From assembly GCF_017876155.1 (NCBI RefSeq), contig NZ_JAGINP010000036.1, positions 1 to 64,000 on the forward strand: a stretch of 64,000 bases of DNA, given 5' to 3'. This stretch comes from Azospirillum rugosum. GTDB taxonomy: Bacteria > Pseudomonadota > Alphaproteobacteria > Azospirillales > Azospirillaceae. The notes beneath the pieces were generated by a model. That model made no database searches, was not told the origin of the DNA, and saw nothing but the letters and a program-made list of their open reading frames with translations. Shown here piece after piece: positions 1 through 8,378 of this stretch. A program made the translations under genes and the position numbers. The first letter of the stretch is position 1, and every line of letters begins with the position of its first letter.

Positions 1-230
1 ATCGCGTGGTCGTTCTGGCGAAGACGCCACCAGCAGCGGGCGCGGCGCTCTCATTGGAAACGCCGCACCCAAACCGATAGAGCCCGGCTGTAGTATTAGG
101 GGCTCGGCCATGCCGGGCTCCTAACACTCCGTCTGTTGCGGCGGCTGGTGTGGCCAGTGCCACGCCGCATGATGAGCGGCAGCGGTCAGGTACTGGCCGG
201 GATCTTCGCGCTCGCTGTGCACAAACGCAA
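1..230. other. left flank, no gene
   Basis: I see no convincing gene here. The segment lies outside the att core and is followed by a terminator that fits the native downstream region of the tRNA gene, so it is probably host chromosome rather than element. Confidence 0.5.
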
Positions 231-264
231 AGAAACCCGGTTCCGTTTCCGGACCGGGCTTCTT
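231..264 (-). terminator. rho-independent terminator downstream of the tRNA
   Basis: Read on the minus strand, a GC-rich stem (arms around CCCGGTCCG and CGGAACCGGG) with an AAA-type loop is followed by TTTCTTT. It lies directly downstream of the CCA end of the tRNA fragment, as expected for the original tRNA transcription unit. The flank therefore looks like native sequence 3' of the tRNA. Confidence 0.65.
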
Positions 265-276
265 GGGCCTGTGAAT

Positions 277-322
<46 letters not shown>

Positions 323-524
323 TCAGTTTTCAGCCCTCTACGCCAAGCTTTCCGGTCGCTCTCCACAGTATCCGTTACTTCTATAACACCTTGATTCCAC
401 TTGCACAATCCCAGGAACCGGCCATTTCTTTCTTACGCCACAGCCCCACGCGATTTTCATCCTGGTGCTTCCACGGCGCTGCCACGAACCGGATGGAATT
501 ATGCCCGGGGGACGGAGGGAAGAC

Positions 525-1700
525 ATGCCGAAACTTACCAAGCGCACCGTTGAGGCACTCGAAACCAGAGCCAAGAACTACATCGCCTTTGACGCCGAAC
601 TGCCGGGATTCGGCGTCCGGGTGATGCCCAGCGGCAAGCGCTTCTTCCTCGTCCAGTACCGGCGCCATGGCCGCACCCGCCGCATCATGATTGGCCAGTT
701 CGGCCCCGTGACCGCGGAGATCGCCCGGCAGAAGGCGATGGCCCTTCTCGGCCAGGCGAAGGGAGGTGGCGACGACCCGGCGTTCACCCGCGACGCCCTG
801 CGCCAATCGACGACCATGGAACAACTCGGAGCCCGGTTCCTGAAGGAGCATGTCGCCATCCGCTGCAAGCCGACCACCCAGCGGGAGTACCAGCGGTCCA
901 TCGACCTGTTTCTCAACCCCTTCTTCGGCACCCAGCGTGTCCGGTCGGTCACCGCTGCCGATATCGCCGAACTGCACGGCTCGCTGGCCCACATCCCCTA
1001 CCAGGCCAACCGGACCCTGGGCGTCCTGTCGAAGATGATGAGCCTGGCCGAAGTCTGGGGCTTGCGCGACCGGCACACCAACCCCTGCGAGGAGGTCGAG
1101 CGGTATCCCGAGCACAAGCGCGAGCGGTTCCTGTCCCAGAAGGAGGTCGAAGCGCTCGGCCGGGCGCTTGCGGACGCGGAAGCAGAATGCATGTACGCGG
1201 TGGCCGCCTTTCGCCTTCTTCTGCTGACCGGCTGCCGGCTGGGCGAGATCCAAACTCTCCGCTGGGAGCATGTCCATCTCGCCGAGGGGGAACTCCGATT
1301 GCCGGACAGCAAGACCGGGGCAAAGGTCGTGCATCTGGGCACTGCGGCCATCAACGTGCTCCGCTCCATTCCGGTGGCAGACGAGAACCCATTTGTGATT
1401 GTAGGAACGAAGCCCGGAACCCACCTCACCGACCTTCAACGCCCCTGGCGGCGGGTCCGCGACAAGGCGAACCTCAAACAAGTTCGCATTCACGATTTGC
1501 GGCATACTTTCGCGTCCGGTGGGCTTGCGGTCGGCGAGGGACTCTCCATGATCGGTAAGCTGCTGGGACATACGCAGGTGCAAACCACCGCTCGCTATGC
1601 CCATCTCGCCGCCACACCAGTGAAGATGGCAGCCGACAAGATTGCCGAGCGTCTTGCCTCCGCTCTGCTCATAGCTACTGGTGAATCTGGCGGGCGTTGA
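525..1700 (+). CDS. int: tyrosine-type site-specific integrase
   Basis: This is a 391-residue phage/ICE integrase that would catalyse recombination between the tRNA att site and the circular element. The N-terminal half is an Arm-binding and core-binding region. The C-terminal catalytic domain shows GCRLGEI (first catalytic Arg), HDLRHT (His and Arg), LLGHTQ (His) and TTARYAH (nucleophilic Tyr). I chose the ATG at 525 because GGAGGG precedes it by a good distance; an in-frame ATG at 465 has no such site. It sits about 200 bp inside the tRNA-derived repeat and reads into the element. Confidence 0.93.
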   Translation: MPKLTKRTVEALETRAKNYIAFDAELPGFGVRVMPSGKRFFLVQYRRHGRTRRIMIGQFGPVTAEIARQKAMALLGQAKGGGDDPAFTRDALRQSTTMEQLGARFLKEHVAIRCKPTTQREYQRSIDLFLNPFFGTQRVRSVTAADIAELHGSLAHIPYQANRTLGVLSKMMSLAEVWGLRDRHTNPCEEVERYPEHKRERFLSQKEVEALGRALADAEAECMYAVAAFRLLLLTGCRLGEIQTLRWEHVHLAEGELRLPDSKTGAKVVHLGTAAINVLRSIPVADENPFVIVGTKPGTHLTDLQRPWRRVRDKANLKQVRIHDLRHTFASGGLAVGEGLSMIGKLLGHTQVQTTARYAHLAATPVKMAADKIAERLASALLIATGESGGR

Positions 1701-1741
1701 TGAACACCTTAACGGCAATATTAGCCGGCTGCTGAGACACA

Positions 1742-1779
1742 TTCAGATTTAGACCACCACTTCAGATTCAGACTACCAC
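1742..1779. repeat. two adjacent 19-bp imperfect direct repeats
   Basis: The unit TTCAGATTTAGACCACCAC is followed directly by TTCAGATTCAGACTACCAC, with 17 of 19 positions identical. Adjacent short repeats of this sort occur at the ends of some insertion sequences (for example IS21-type multiple terminal repeats), and a transposase scrap lies just downstream. The assignment to an IS end is inference. Confidence 0.5.
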
Positions 1780-1848
1780 CCGCTGCACCCTTCCCCCGAG
1801 GCAATGGATATCTCTGTCAAGCTCCCGTCGGGGGCGGAGAGGTGGTTG

Positions 1849-1968
1849 ATGGCGACAACACGGCGCTTTTTCTCGGACGAGATCAAGCAGGAGGCGGTGG
1901 CCCTACCGGAAAACAGCGACCGTCGCCCTGGAGCAGTGGGCAGGCAGAGGCGCAGGTCCACATGCTGA
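1849..1968 (+). pseudogene. remnant of an IS3-type transposase OrfA
   Basis: From the ATG at 1849 the frame reads MATTRRFFSDEIKQEAVAL and then loses similarity, ending at a TGA after 39 codons. The start resembles IS3-family OrfA N-termini (basic start, FSxE(F/I)KxEAV). Beyond the break, another frame reads QVHMLKLPRHQI, which looks like the next part of the helix-turn-helix region, so there is at least one frameshift. No full transposase follows. Confidence 0.5.
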
Positions 1969-2061
1969 AGCTGCCCAGACATCAGATATGGACGTGCTAA
2001 CTTCGATTCGCCTCGCCATCGCGCCCTGCTCGCAGCCTGATCCACGCAAAGTGCAAAAAAG

Positions 2062-3075
2062 CTATAGCTCCGGAGGACGCTCAGTAATTCTTTCCCATGA
2101 CCCGCTCAGCCTATTTACCCGCTGCAACGCATTCACCGCCTCATCCGAGATCCGCTCCACGATGCGCGCCATCGGTTCGACGCGGTCCGCAAAGGCTACT
2201 GACTGGCCCAGCGACAGCATTCCCGTCTGCGTCTCGCCCGTCTCGTAGGCCTGCCGGCCAAGCTTGCCGCTGATCAGCGGCATCAGTGCCGCGAGGTTGC
2301 CGGGGGTCTCCTTCTCAATCGCCTGGATGCGCTCCGTCGTCTCGTTACGCAGCGCGCGCACCGTGTTGCGCAGGGATTGCATGACCAGCATCGTGTCAGC
2401 CTCCTCCGCCTTCACAAGACGGCGCTTGTACGCGGGGTGCGCCCACACTTCCTCAGCGACCAGGAAGCGCGTCCCCATCAGAACGCCGTCCGCCCCTAGT
2501 GCCAGGGCAGCCACCAGTTGCGCGCCGGTGCCGATTCCACCGCCAACCACCAAGGGTATGGTGATATCCCGCGCCGCTAGTGCAGCTTGGACGATGGTGC
2601 CGACCAGCGCCATACCCGGATGGCCCCCGGCCTCCGCGCCGATGATCTCCACCATGTCCACGCCCAGCGCCTGCGCCTTGCGGGCGTGCTTCACCGTGGA
2701 CACCTTATGCACCACCTTAATGCCGGCAGCGTGCAGGCACGGCAGGTGGGGCTCCGGATTGCGGCCTGAGGTTTCGACGAAGCGTACCCCCTCGTCGGCG
2801 ATCAGGTCAAAGATCGCCTCGGCACGGTCGCCCTCCACCAGCTTGGGCAGCATCGACACGTTGACACCGAAAGGCCCCCCCTCGCACAGGTCGCGGCAGC
2901 GCCGAATTCCGGCGCGCAGGGCCGGCAGGTCGGGGAAACTGGCTGCGGTCATGAAGCCCATGATGCCTGCACGCGATGCCGCCGCAGCATAGTCGGCGGT
3001 CGCCAGCCATTGCAGGCCGCTGGCGACGATGGGCAGGCGGGTCTCGAAAAAGGCGGTGACACGGGTATTCAGCAT
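2062..3075 (-). CDS. nitronate monooxygenase family flavoprotein
   Basis: This 337-residue FMN-dependent TIM-barrel protein belongs to the nitronate monooxygenase (2-nitropropane dioxygenase) family. Visible signatures are the N-terminal PIVASGLQW segment, the phosphate-binding region VVGGGIGTGAQLVAALALGADGV and MGTRFL, and EIIGAEAGGHPG before it. It is last in the leftward operon, ending about 100 bp from the IS remnant, and starts 3 bp after the stop of the hydratase gene. Its substrate is unclear. Relatives in fatty-acid operons are often annotated only by family, so it may be an enoyl-reductase-like enzyme rather than a true nitronate detoxifier. Confidence 0.8.
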   Translation of the reverse strand: MLNTRVTAFFETRLPIVASGLQWLATADYAAAASRAGIMGFMTAASFPDLPALRAGIRRCRDLCEGGPFGVNVSMLPKLVEGDRAEAIFDLIADEGVRFVETSGRNPEPHLPCLHAAGIKVVHKVSTVKHARKAQALGVDMVEIIGAEAGGHPGMALVGTIVQAALAARDITIPLVVGGGIGTGAQLVAALALGADGVLMGTRFLVAEEVWAHPAYKRRLVKAEEADTMLVMQSLRNTVRALRNETTERIQAIEKETPGNLAALMPLISGKLGRQAYETGETQTGMLSLGQSVAFADRVEPMARIVERISDEAVNALQRVNRLSGSWERITERPPEL

Positions 3076-3078
3076 CGT

Positions 3079-3864
3079 TCACCCCACCCCGCCAAAAGCC
3101 GCGGGGCGCTTCTCGCGGAAGGCGGCGATCCCTTCCCCCGCATCAGCGTGGAACAGGTTGGCAACGAAGCTGTCGCGCTCGCAATCCAACTGCGCATCCA
3201 ACCCGCCAGCGTACGCCGCGTCCAGCAGGCGCTTGATGGAAGCAATTGCCTCCCCCGGCCCCGTGGCCAGCGTTCCGGCGCGGGCGAGCGCCGTGTCCAG
3301 CGCAGCGCCCGGTTCGCACAGAGCGTTGACGATCCCCGCCTGATGCAGGCGCTCGGCCTCCACCACGCCACCCTCCATGGCGAGTTCCGCCGCCAACTGG
3401 CGCGGGAGGGTCTGCGCCAGGAAGGCCGTGGCACCGCCGTCCGGGCTCAGCCCCACCTTGACGTAAGCCAGCACGAAGCGAGCGCCGCGCGCCGCTACGA
3501 CCAAGTCACAAGCCAGCATCAGGGAGAAACCGGCCCCGGCCGCCCCGCCCTCCACGGCGGCAATCACCGGCTTCGAGCAAGTGCGGATCGCCTGCACGAA
3601 ACCATGCAACCCCTGGATCCCTGCGCGCACCGCCTCCGGTGTACCGTCGCGCAGGCCGGCCAGCCGGTTCAGGTTACCGCCGCTGCTGAAGGTCGCGCCG
3701 GCACCGGTCAGCACTACAGCGCCGATGCCGGGATCCTCACCGGCACGCCGCAGCGCCTCCGCTCCCGCTTCGTAGATGTCCGGCCCCAGCGCGTTGCGTG
3801 TCGTCGGGTCGTCGATGGTGAGAACGAGCACCCGCCCCCGCCGTTCCCCGTGCAGTACCGCCAT
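3079..3864 (-). CDS. enoyl-CoA hydratase/isomerase family protein
   Basis: A 261-residue crotonase-fold protein. The oxyanion-hole segments are present: TFSSGGNLNRL in the first and EGGAAGAGFSLMLACD in the second, followed by VKVGLSPDGGATAFL. The catalytic Glu position of classical hydratases reads Pro-Asp here (LSPDGGA), which is more typical of PaaG/isomerase-like members. It probably acts on a branched, unsaturated or dicarboxylic acyl-CoA in the same beta-oxidation route as its neighbours. The exact substrate cannot be read from the sequence. Confidence 0.82.
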   Translation of the reverse strand: MAVLHGERRGRVLVLTIDDPTTRNALGPDIYEAGAEALRRAGEDPGIGAVVLTGAGATFSSGGNLNRLAGLRDGTPEAVRAGIQGLHGFVQAIRTCSKPVIAAVEGGAAGAGFSLMLACDLVVAARGARFVLAYVKVGLSPDGGATAFLAQTLPRQLAAELAMEGGVVEAERLHQAGIVNALCEPGAALDTALARAGTLATGPGEAIASIKRLLDAAYAGGLDAQLDCERDSFVANLFHADAGEGIAAFREKRPAAFGGVG

Positions 3865-3918
3865 GCTTCACTCCCTGTTCGATATTGACTTCCGTTCGCC
3901 GAGCTACGCTCGCCGACA

Positions 3919-5562
3919 TCACATACCCGGATAGTTCGGCCCGCCGCCGCCCTCCGGCACGGTCCAGGTGATGTTCTGGGCTGGGTCCTTGATGTCGCAG
4001 GTCTTGCAGTGGACGCAGTTCTGCGCGTTGATCTGCAGGTGCGGATCGGTGCCATCCTCGCTGCGGACGATCTCGTACACGCCGGCCGGGCAGTAGAGCG
4101 TCTCCGGCGCGTCGTAGAGCGCCAAATTGACGCGGATCGGCGTCTCCTTGTCCTTCAACTGAAGGTGCGCCGGCTGGTTTTCTTCGTGATTGGTGTTGGA
4201 CAGGTACACCGACGACAGCCGGTCGAACGACACCACACCGTCCGGCTTGGGGTACGCGATCTTCGGTGCCTCGCTGGCCTTCACCAGCGTCTCGTTGTCG
4301 GCGTGGCGGTGATGCAGCGTCCAGGGCGACCGACCTTTAATAGCGGTCTCATAAGCCGCGTTCGCCAGCCCGGCCCACAAACCCTTCTGGAAGCCGGGGC
4401 GGATGTTGCGCACCTCCCACAGCTCCTTCCACAGCCAGGAGTCCTTCAGCCGCTCCGGGTAGGCGGTGACCTCGGGGCCATCGGCGCCGCCAACCAGATG
4501 GTCGAACACCGCCTCCGCGGCCACCATGCCCGACTTCATGGCGGTATGGTTGCCCTTGATTTTCGGCACGTTCAGGAAGCCCGCGGCATCGCCGACGATC
4601 AGCCCGCCGGGGAAGGTCAGCCTGGGGATGGACTGGAACCCGCCCTCGCTGAGCGTCCGCGCGCCGTAGGCGATTCGCCGGCCACCTTTGAAGGTCGGTC
4701 GGATCGCCGGATGCGTCTTGTAGCGTTGGAACTCTTCAAACGGCGAGAGATGCGGGTTGCTATAATCCAGCCCGACCACGAAGCCCACTGACACCAGATT
4801 GCCATCCATATGGTACAGCCAGGACCCACCATAGGTCTTCTGATCGAGCGGCCAACCGATGGTGTGGACGATCAGGCCCGGCTGCGATTTGGCCGGGTCG
4901 ATCTCCCACAGCTCCTTGATGCCGATGCCGTAGGTCTGCGGGTCAACGTCGTCACGCAGGTTGAAGCGCTCCATCAGGGCCTTGGTCAGCGAGCCTCGAC
5001 AGCCCTCGGCGAAGATCGTCTGACGAGCGTGCAGTTCGACACCGCGCGTGAAGTTGCCGGTGGGCTGGCCGTCCTTGCCGATGCCCATGTCACCGGTCGC
5101 CACGCCAGTCACCGTCCCGGACTCGTCGTACAACACCTCGGCCGCTGCGAAGCCGGGATAAATCTCCACCCCCAGTTCCTCAGCCTGGACGGCCAGCCAG
5201 CGGGCCAGATTGCCCAAGCTGATGATGAAGTTGCCGTGGTTGCGCATCTGTGGCGGAATCACCGGCAGGCGGTACGCGCCCGTCCGGGTCAGATGGATGA
5301 ACCGGTCCTCGCAGGCGGGCGTGGCCAGCGGCGCGCCATGGTCACGCCAATCCGGAATCAACTCATCCAGGGCGCGCGGCTCGAACACAGCACCCGACAG
5401 CAGGTGTGCGCCGACCTCCGAACCCTTCTCGATCACACAGACGCTCACCTCCTGCCCGGCGGCGCGGGCGCGCTGCTTCAAACGGATGGCCGCGCTCAGG
5501 CCCGAGGGGCCGGCGCCGACCACGAGGACGTCGTACTCCATCACCTCGCGCACAAGCGACAT
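3919..5562 (-). CDS. electron-transfer flavoprotein-ubiquinone oxidoreductase
   Basis: This 547-residue enzyme passes electrons from reduced ETF to membrane ubiquinone. The N-terminal FAD-binding motif is DVLVVGAGPSGLSAAIRLK. The C-terminal ferredoxin-like part has CVHCKTCDIKDP for the single 4Fe-4S cluster, and the protein ends PNYPGM as usual for the family. The ATG at 5562 overlaps the TGA of the upstream dehydrogenase (TGATG) and follows GGAGATCT. Together with EtfA and EtfB it gives the operon its own complete electron path from acyl-CoA dehydrogenases to the quinone pool. Confidence 0.93.
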   Translation of the reverse strand: MSLVREVMEYDVLVVGAGPSGLSAAIRLKQRARAAGQEVSVCVIEKGSEVGAHLLSGAVFEPRALDELIPDWRDHGAPLATPACEDRFIHLTRTGAYRLPVIPPQMRNHGNFIISLGNLARWLAVQAEELGVEIYPGFAAAEVLYDESGTVTGVATGDMGIGKDGQPTGNFTRGVELHARQTIFAEGCRGSLTKALMERFNLRDDVDPQTYGIGIKELWEIDPAKSQPGLIVHTIGWPLDQKTYGGSWLYHMDGNLVSVGFVVGLDYSNPHLSPFEEFQRYKTHPAIRPTFKGGRRIAYGARTLSEGGFQSIPRLTFPGGLIVGDAAGFLNVPKIKGNHTAMKSGMVAAEAVFDHLVGGADGPEVTAYPERLKDSWLWKELWEVRNIRPGFQKGLWAGLANAAYETAIKGRSPWTLHHRHADNETLVKASEAPKIAYPKPDGVVSFDRLSSVYLSNTNHEENQPAHLQLKDKETPIRVNLALYDAPETLYCPAGVYEIVRSEDGTDPHLQINAQNCVHCKTCDIKDPAQNITWTVPEGGGGPNYPGM

Positions 5563-6497
5563 CACAGATCTCCGGCAACAGGGCCGGGCTGCTCACCGCC
5601 CGACCAGGGAATGGGGAAGCGCTGAGCGGGACTGCCCAAGCTCTTGGAATAGTCATAGAAACCGCGGCCGGTCTTGCGGCCGAGCCAGCCGGCTTCCACG
5701 TGCTTCACCAGCAGTGGACACGGGCGGTACTTGCCGTGCGCCAGCTTTTCGTACAGTGCCTGCAACCCGATCAGGCAAGTATCCAAGCCGATCAAGTCCG
5801 CCAGTTCCAGGGGACCCATGGAATGGCCCGCGCCTAGCGTCAGCGCCGCATCGATGCTCCGCGCCGTTCCGATCCCCTTGTGCAGCGTGGTGACGGCTTC
5901 GTTGATCATCACCAGCAAGGTGCGGTTCACGAGAAAGGCCGGAACGTCCTCAGCCACCACCGTGGTCTTGCCGAGTTGCCTGGCCAAGCCGCGGATCGCG
6001 GCGAAAGTCTCCTCATCCGTGGCGAGACCGCGTACCAGCTCGACCAGCGGCACGGCCAGCGCGGGGTTCAGGAAATGCATGCCCATGAATTTGGATGGGC
6101 GGTCTGTCGCGGCAGCCAGATTGGTGACCGACAGCGACGAGGTGGTGGTAACGATCAGCGTCGCTGGCTGCAGATGTGCCGCCAGCGCGGCGAAGACGGC
6201 GCGCTTCACCGCCTCGGACTCGGTCGCGGCCTCAATCACCAGATCGACCCCGTCGATAATCGAAGGATCGGTACCGATGCTGATGCGGGCGAACGCGGCG
6301 GCGGCCTCAGCCTCGCCCATGCGGCCCTTGGCGACCCGACCTTCCAGCCCCCCGGAGATCCGGGTGATGGCGGTGTTGAGAATCTCGTCTCCCACGTCCA
6401 ACAGCACCACCGGGAAGCCCGATTGTGCGCAGAGCTGGGCAATGCCGCCACCCATCTGGCCGGCACCGATGACAGCAATCGTCCTGATCGACGGCAT
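5562..6497 (-). CDS. 3-hydroxybutyryl-CoA dehydrogenase type enzyme
   Basis: A 311-residue NAD-dependent 3-hydroxyacyl-CoA dehydrogenase with the Rossmann motif IAVIGAGQMGGGIAQ at the N-terminus. It also has the family hallmarks NTSSLSVT-like (TTTSSLSVTNLA), MHFLNPALAVPLVELVRG and GRKTGRGFYDYS. Length and order match single-domain HbdA/PaaH enzymes. The start at 6497 places the Rossmann motif near the N-terminus and has an AAAGG upstream. It would oxidise 3-hydroxybutyryl-CoA formed after glutaryl-CoA decarboxylation. Confidence 0.9.
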   Translation of the reverse strand: MPSIRTIAVIGAGQMGGGIAQLCAQSGFPVVLLDVGDEILNTAITRISGGLEGRVAKGRMGEAEAAAAFARISIGTDPSIIDGVDLVIEAATESEAVKRAVFAALAAHLQPATLIVTTTSSLSVTNLAAATDRPSKFMGMHFLNPALAVPLVELVRGLATDEETFAAIRGLARQLGKTTVVAEDVPAFLVNRTLLVMINEAVTTLHKGIGTARSIDAALTLGAGHSMGPLELADLIGLDTCLIGLQALYEKLAHGKYRPCPLLVKHVEAGWLGRKTGRGFYDYSKSLGSPAQRFPIPWSGGEQPGPVAGDL

Positions 6498-6538
6498 GTG
6501 CGCCTTTGCTGGGAGAAGGACCGGTGTTGGAGAAAGAG

Positions 6539-6564
6539 GGACCGGGCGCGCGAACGCCCGGTCC
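6539..6564 (-). terminator. hairpin between etfA and the dehydrogenase
   Basis: A perfect 10-bp stem (GGACCGGGCG and CGCCCGGTCC) has a 6-nt loop and is followed on the minus strand by CTCTTTCTCC. There is no clean U-run, so it may be a weak terminator or an attenuator or processing hairpin that reduces expression of the genes distal to etfA. Confidence 0.45.
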
Positions 6565-6675
6565 AAGGTTCCACACCCGAGAGGAACTACCCAAGTGCGG
6601 GGGAACGCTTCGTTCGATACCGAGTCGCCGGCTTGGCGGCTGCGTCCGGCATCAAAGGTGGCGACAAAGGAGACA

Positions 6676-7620
6676 CTAAAGGGCAGCGACCAGCTCCGGC
6701 ACCGCCTTGAACAGGTCGGCGACCAAGCCGTAGTCGGCGACCTGGAAGATCGGCGCCTCCTCGTCCTTGTTGATCGCGACGATGACCTTGCTGTCCTTCA
6801 TGCCGGCGAGGTGCTGGATGGCACCGGAGATGCCGACCGCGATGTACAGCTCGGGCGCCACGATCTTGCCCGTCTGGCCGACCTGGTAGTCGTTCGGCAC
6901 GAAGCCGGCGTCCACCGCGGCGCGCGACGCACCCACCGCCGCACCCAGCTTGTCGGCCAGCGCTTCCAGAAGCGTGAAGTTCTCGCCCGACTGCATGCCA
7001 CGCCCGCCTGACACGACGACGCGTGCCTGGGTCAGTTCCGGCCGTTCCGACTTCGTCAGCTCCTGGCCCAGCAGTTTGGACAGGCCGCCGCCGCCCGCGG
7101 CGGCCACGCTCTCCACCGCCGCCGCACCGCCCGTGGCGGCGGCGGCCTCAAAGGCGGTGGCACGCACGGTAATGATCTTGACGGGATCGCGGGACTGCAC
7201 GGTGGCGATGGCGTTGCCAGCGTAAACCGGGCGCTCGAAGGTATCGGCCGACACGATGCCGGTGATGTCGGAAATCTGCGCCACGTCCAGCAGCGCCGCC
7301 ACGCGCGGCATGACGTTCTTCCCCTCCGAAGTGGCGGCGGCCAGCACATGGCCGTAGGCGGGTACGAGGGAGATTACCAGCGCCGCCACGGGCTCCGGCA
7401 GGCGGTGCTCGTACTCGGCCGCATCGGCCAGCAGCACCCTAGTGACGCCGGCCACCTCGGCAGCCGTATCGGCCACAGCTCGGGCACCCTTGCCCGCGAC
7501 CAGCACATGGATGTCGGATCCGATCCTGGACGCGGCGGCCACGGCGTTCAGCGTGGCGGGCTTCAGCGTCGCGTTGTCATGGTCGGCGAGGACGAGAATA
7601 GCCCCGTTGGAACTGGTCAT
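6676..7620 (-). CDS. etfA: electron-transfer flavoprotein alpha subunit
   Basis: A 314-residue FixB/EtfA family protein. The C-terminal FAD domain is clear: VVSGGRGMQSGENF, then VGASRAAVDAGFVPNDYQVGQTG, LYIAVGISGAIQHLAGM and VIVAINKDEEAPIFQVADYGLV. It forms a heterodimer with EtfB, encoded just upstream with one base between the stop and start codons. It receives electrons from the several acyl-CoA dehydrogenases in this block. Confidence 0.95.
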   Translation of the reverse strand: MTSSNGAILVLADHDNATLKPATLNAVAAASRIGSDIHVLVAGKGARAVADTAAEVAGVTRVLLADAAEYEHRLPEPVAALVISLVPAYGHVLAAATSEGKNVMPRVAALLDVAQISDITGIVSADTFERPVYAGNAIATVQSRDPVKIITVRATAFEAAAATGGAAAVESVAAAGGGGLSKLLGQELTKSERPELTQARVVVSGGRGMQSGENFTLLEALADKLGAAVGASRAAVDAGFVPNDYQVGQTGKIVAPELYIAVGISGAIQHLAGMKDSKVIVAINKDEEAPIFQVADYGLVADLFKAVPELVAAL

Positions 7621-7621
7621 G

Positions 7622-8371
7622 TCAGATCACCCGTGCGTCGTTCTTCAGCTTATCGACCAGCGCGGCGACGTCGGCCACTTTCACACCGGCCTTACGCCTG
7701 GGGGGCTCGACCACCTTGAGCGTCGTCAGGCGCGGCGTCACATCCACGCCCAGGCTGCCCGGCGTGAGGGTTTCGAAGGGCTTCTTCTTCGCCTTCATGA
7801 TGTTGGGCAGGGAGGCGTAGCGCGGCTCGTTCAGGCGCAGATCGGCGGTGACCACGGCCGGCAGCGTGAGTTCGATGGTCTCCAGGCCACCGTCGATCTC
7901 GCGCGTCACGGTCAGGGCGTCGTCGCCCACGGCGACCTTGGAGGCGAAGGTTCCCTGCGGCCAGCCCAGTAGGGCGGCCAGCATCTGGCCGGTCTGGTTG
8001 CAGTCGTCGTCAATCGCCTGCTTGCCGAGCAGGACGATCCGCGGCTGCTCTTTGTCCACCAACGCCTTCAACACCTTGGCGACAGCGAGCGGCTGCACCT
8101 CGGCGTCGGTCTGCACAAGGATGGCACGGTCGGCGCCCATCGCCAGCGCCGTGCGCAGGGTTTCCTGTGCGGCGGACGGGCCGAGGCTGACCACGACCAC
8201 CTCGGTGGCCTTGCCGGCCTCCTTCAGGCGGACGGCCTCCTCGACGGCGATCTCGTCGAAGGGGTTCATAGAGAACTTCACGCTGGCGGTCTCGACGCCC
8301 GTGCCGTCCGCCTTCACGCGGATCTTCACGTTGTAGTCGACCACCCGCTTCACGGGCACAAGGATCTTCAC
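7622..8371 (-). CDS. etfB: electron-transfer flavoprotein beta subunit
   Basis: A 249-residue FixA/EtfB family protein beginning KILVPVKRVVDYN, with the family segments FSMNPFDEIAVEEAVRLKE and VLLGKQAIDDDCNQTGQMLAALLGWPQ. The start is a GTG at 8371, preceded by GAGGTC; longer readings only add non-conserved residues that run into the gcdH gene. It pairs with EtfA. Confidence 0.95.
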   Translation of the reverse strand: MKILVPVKRVVDYNVKIRVKADGTGVETASVKFSMNPFDEIAVEEAVRLKEAGKATEVVVVSLGPSAAQETLRTALAMGADRAILVQTDAEVQPLAVAKVLKALVDKEQPRIVLLGKQAIDDDCNQTGQMLAALLGWPQGTFASKVAVGDDALTVTREIDGGLETIELTLPAVVTADLRLNEPRYASLPNIMKAKKKPFETLTPGSLGVDVTPRLTTLKVVEPPRRKAGVKVADVAALVDKLKNDARVI

Positions 8372-8378
8372 GACGACC

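Noticed and set aside
381..1742. 453-codon open frame antisense to the integrase
   Set aside because: It is the shadow of a high-GC gene: Arg/Gly/His/Pro-rich, no domain, while the plus strand has all integrase motifs.
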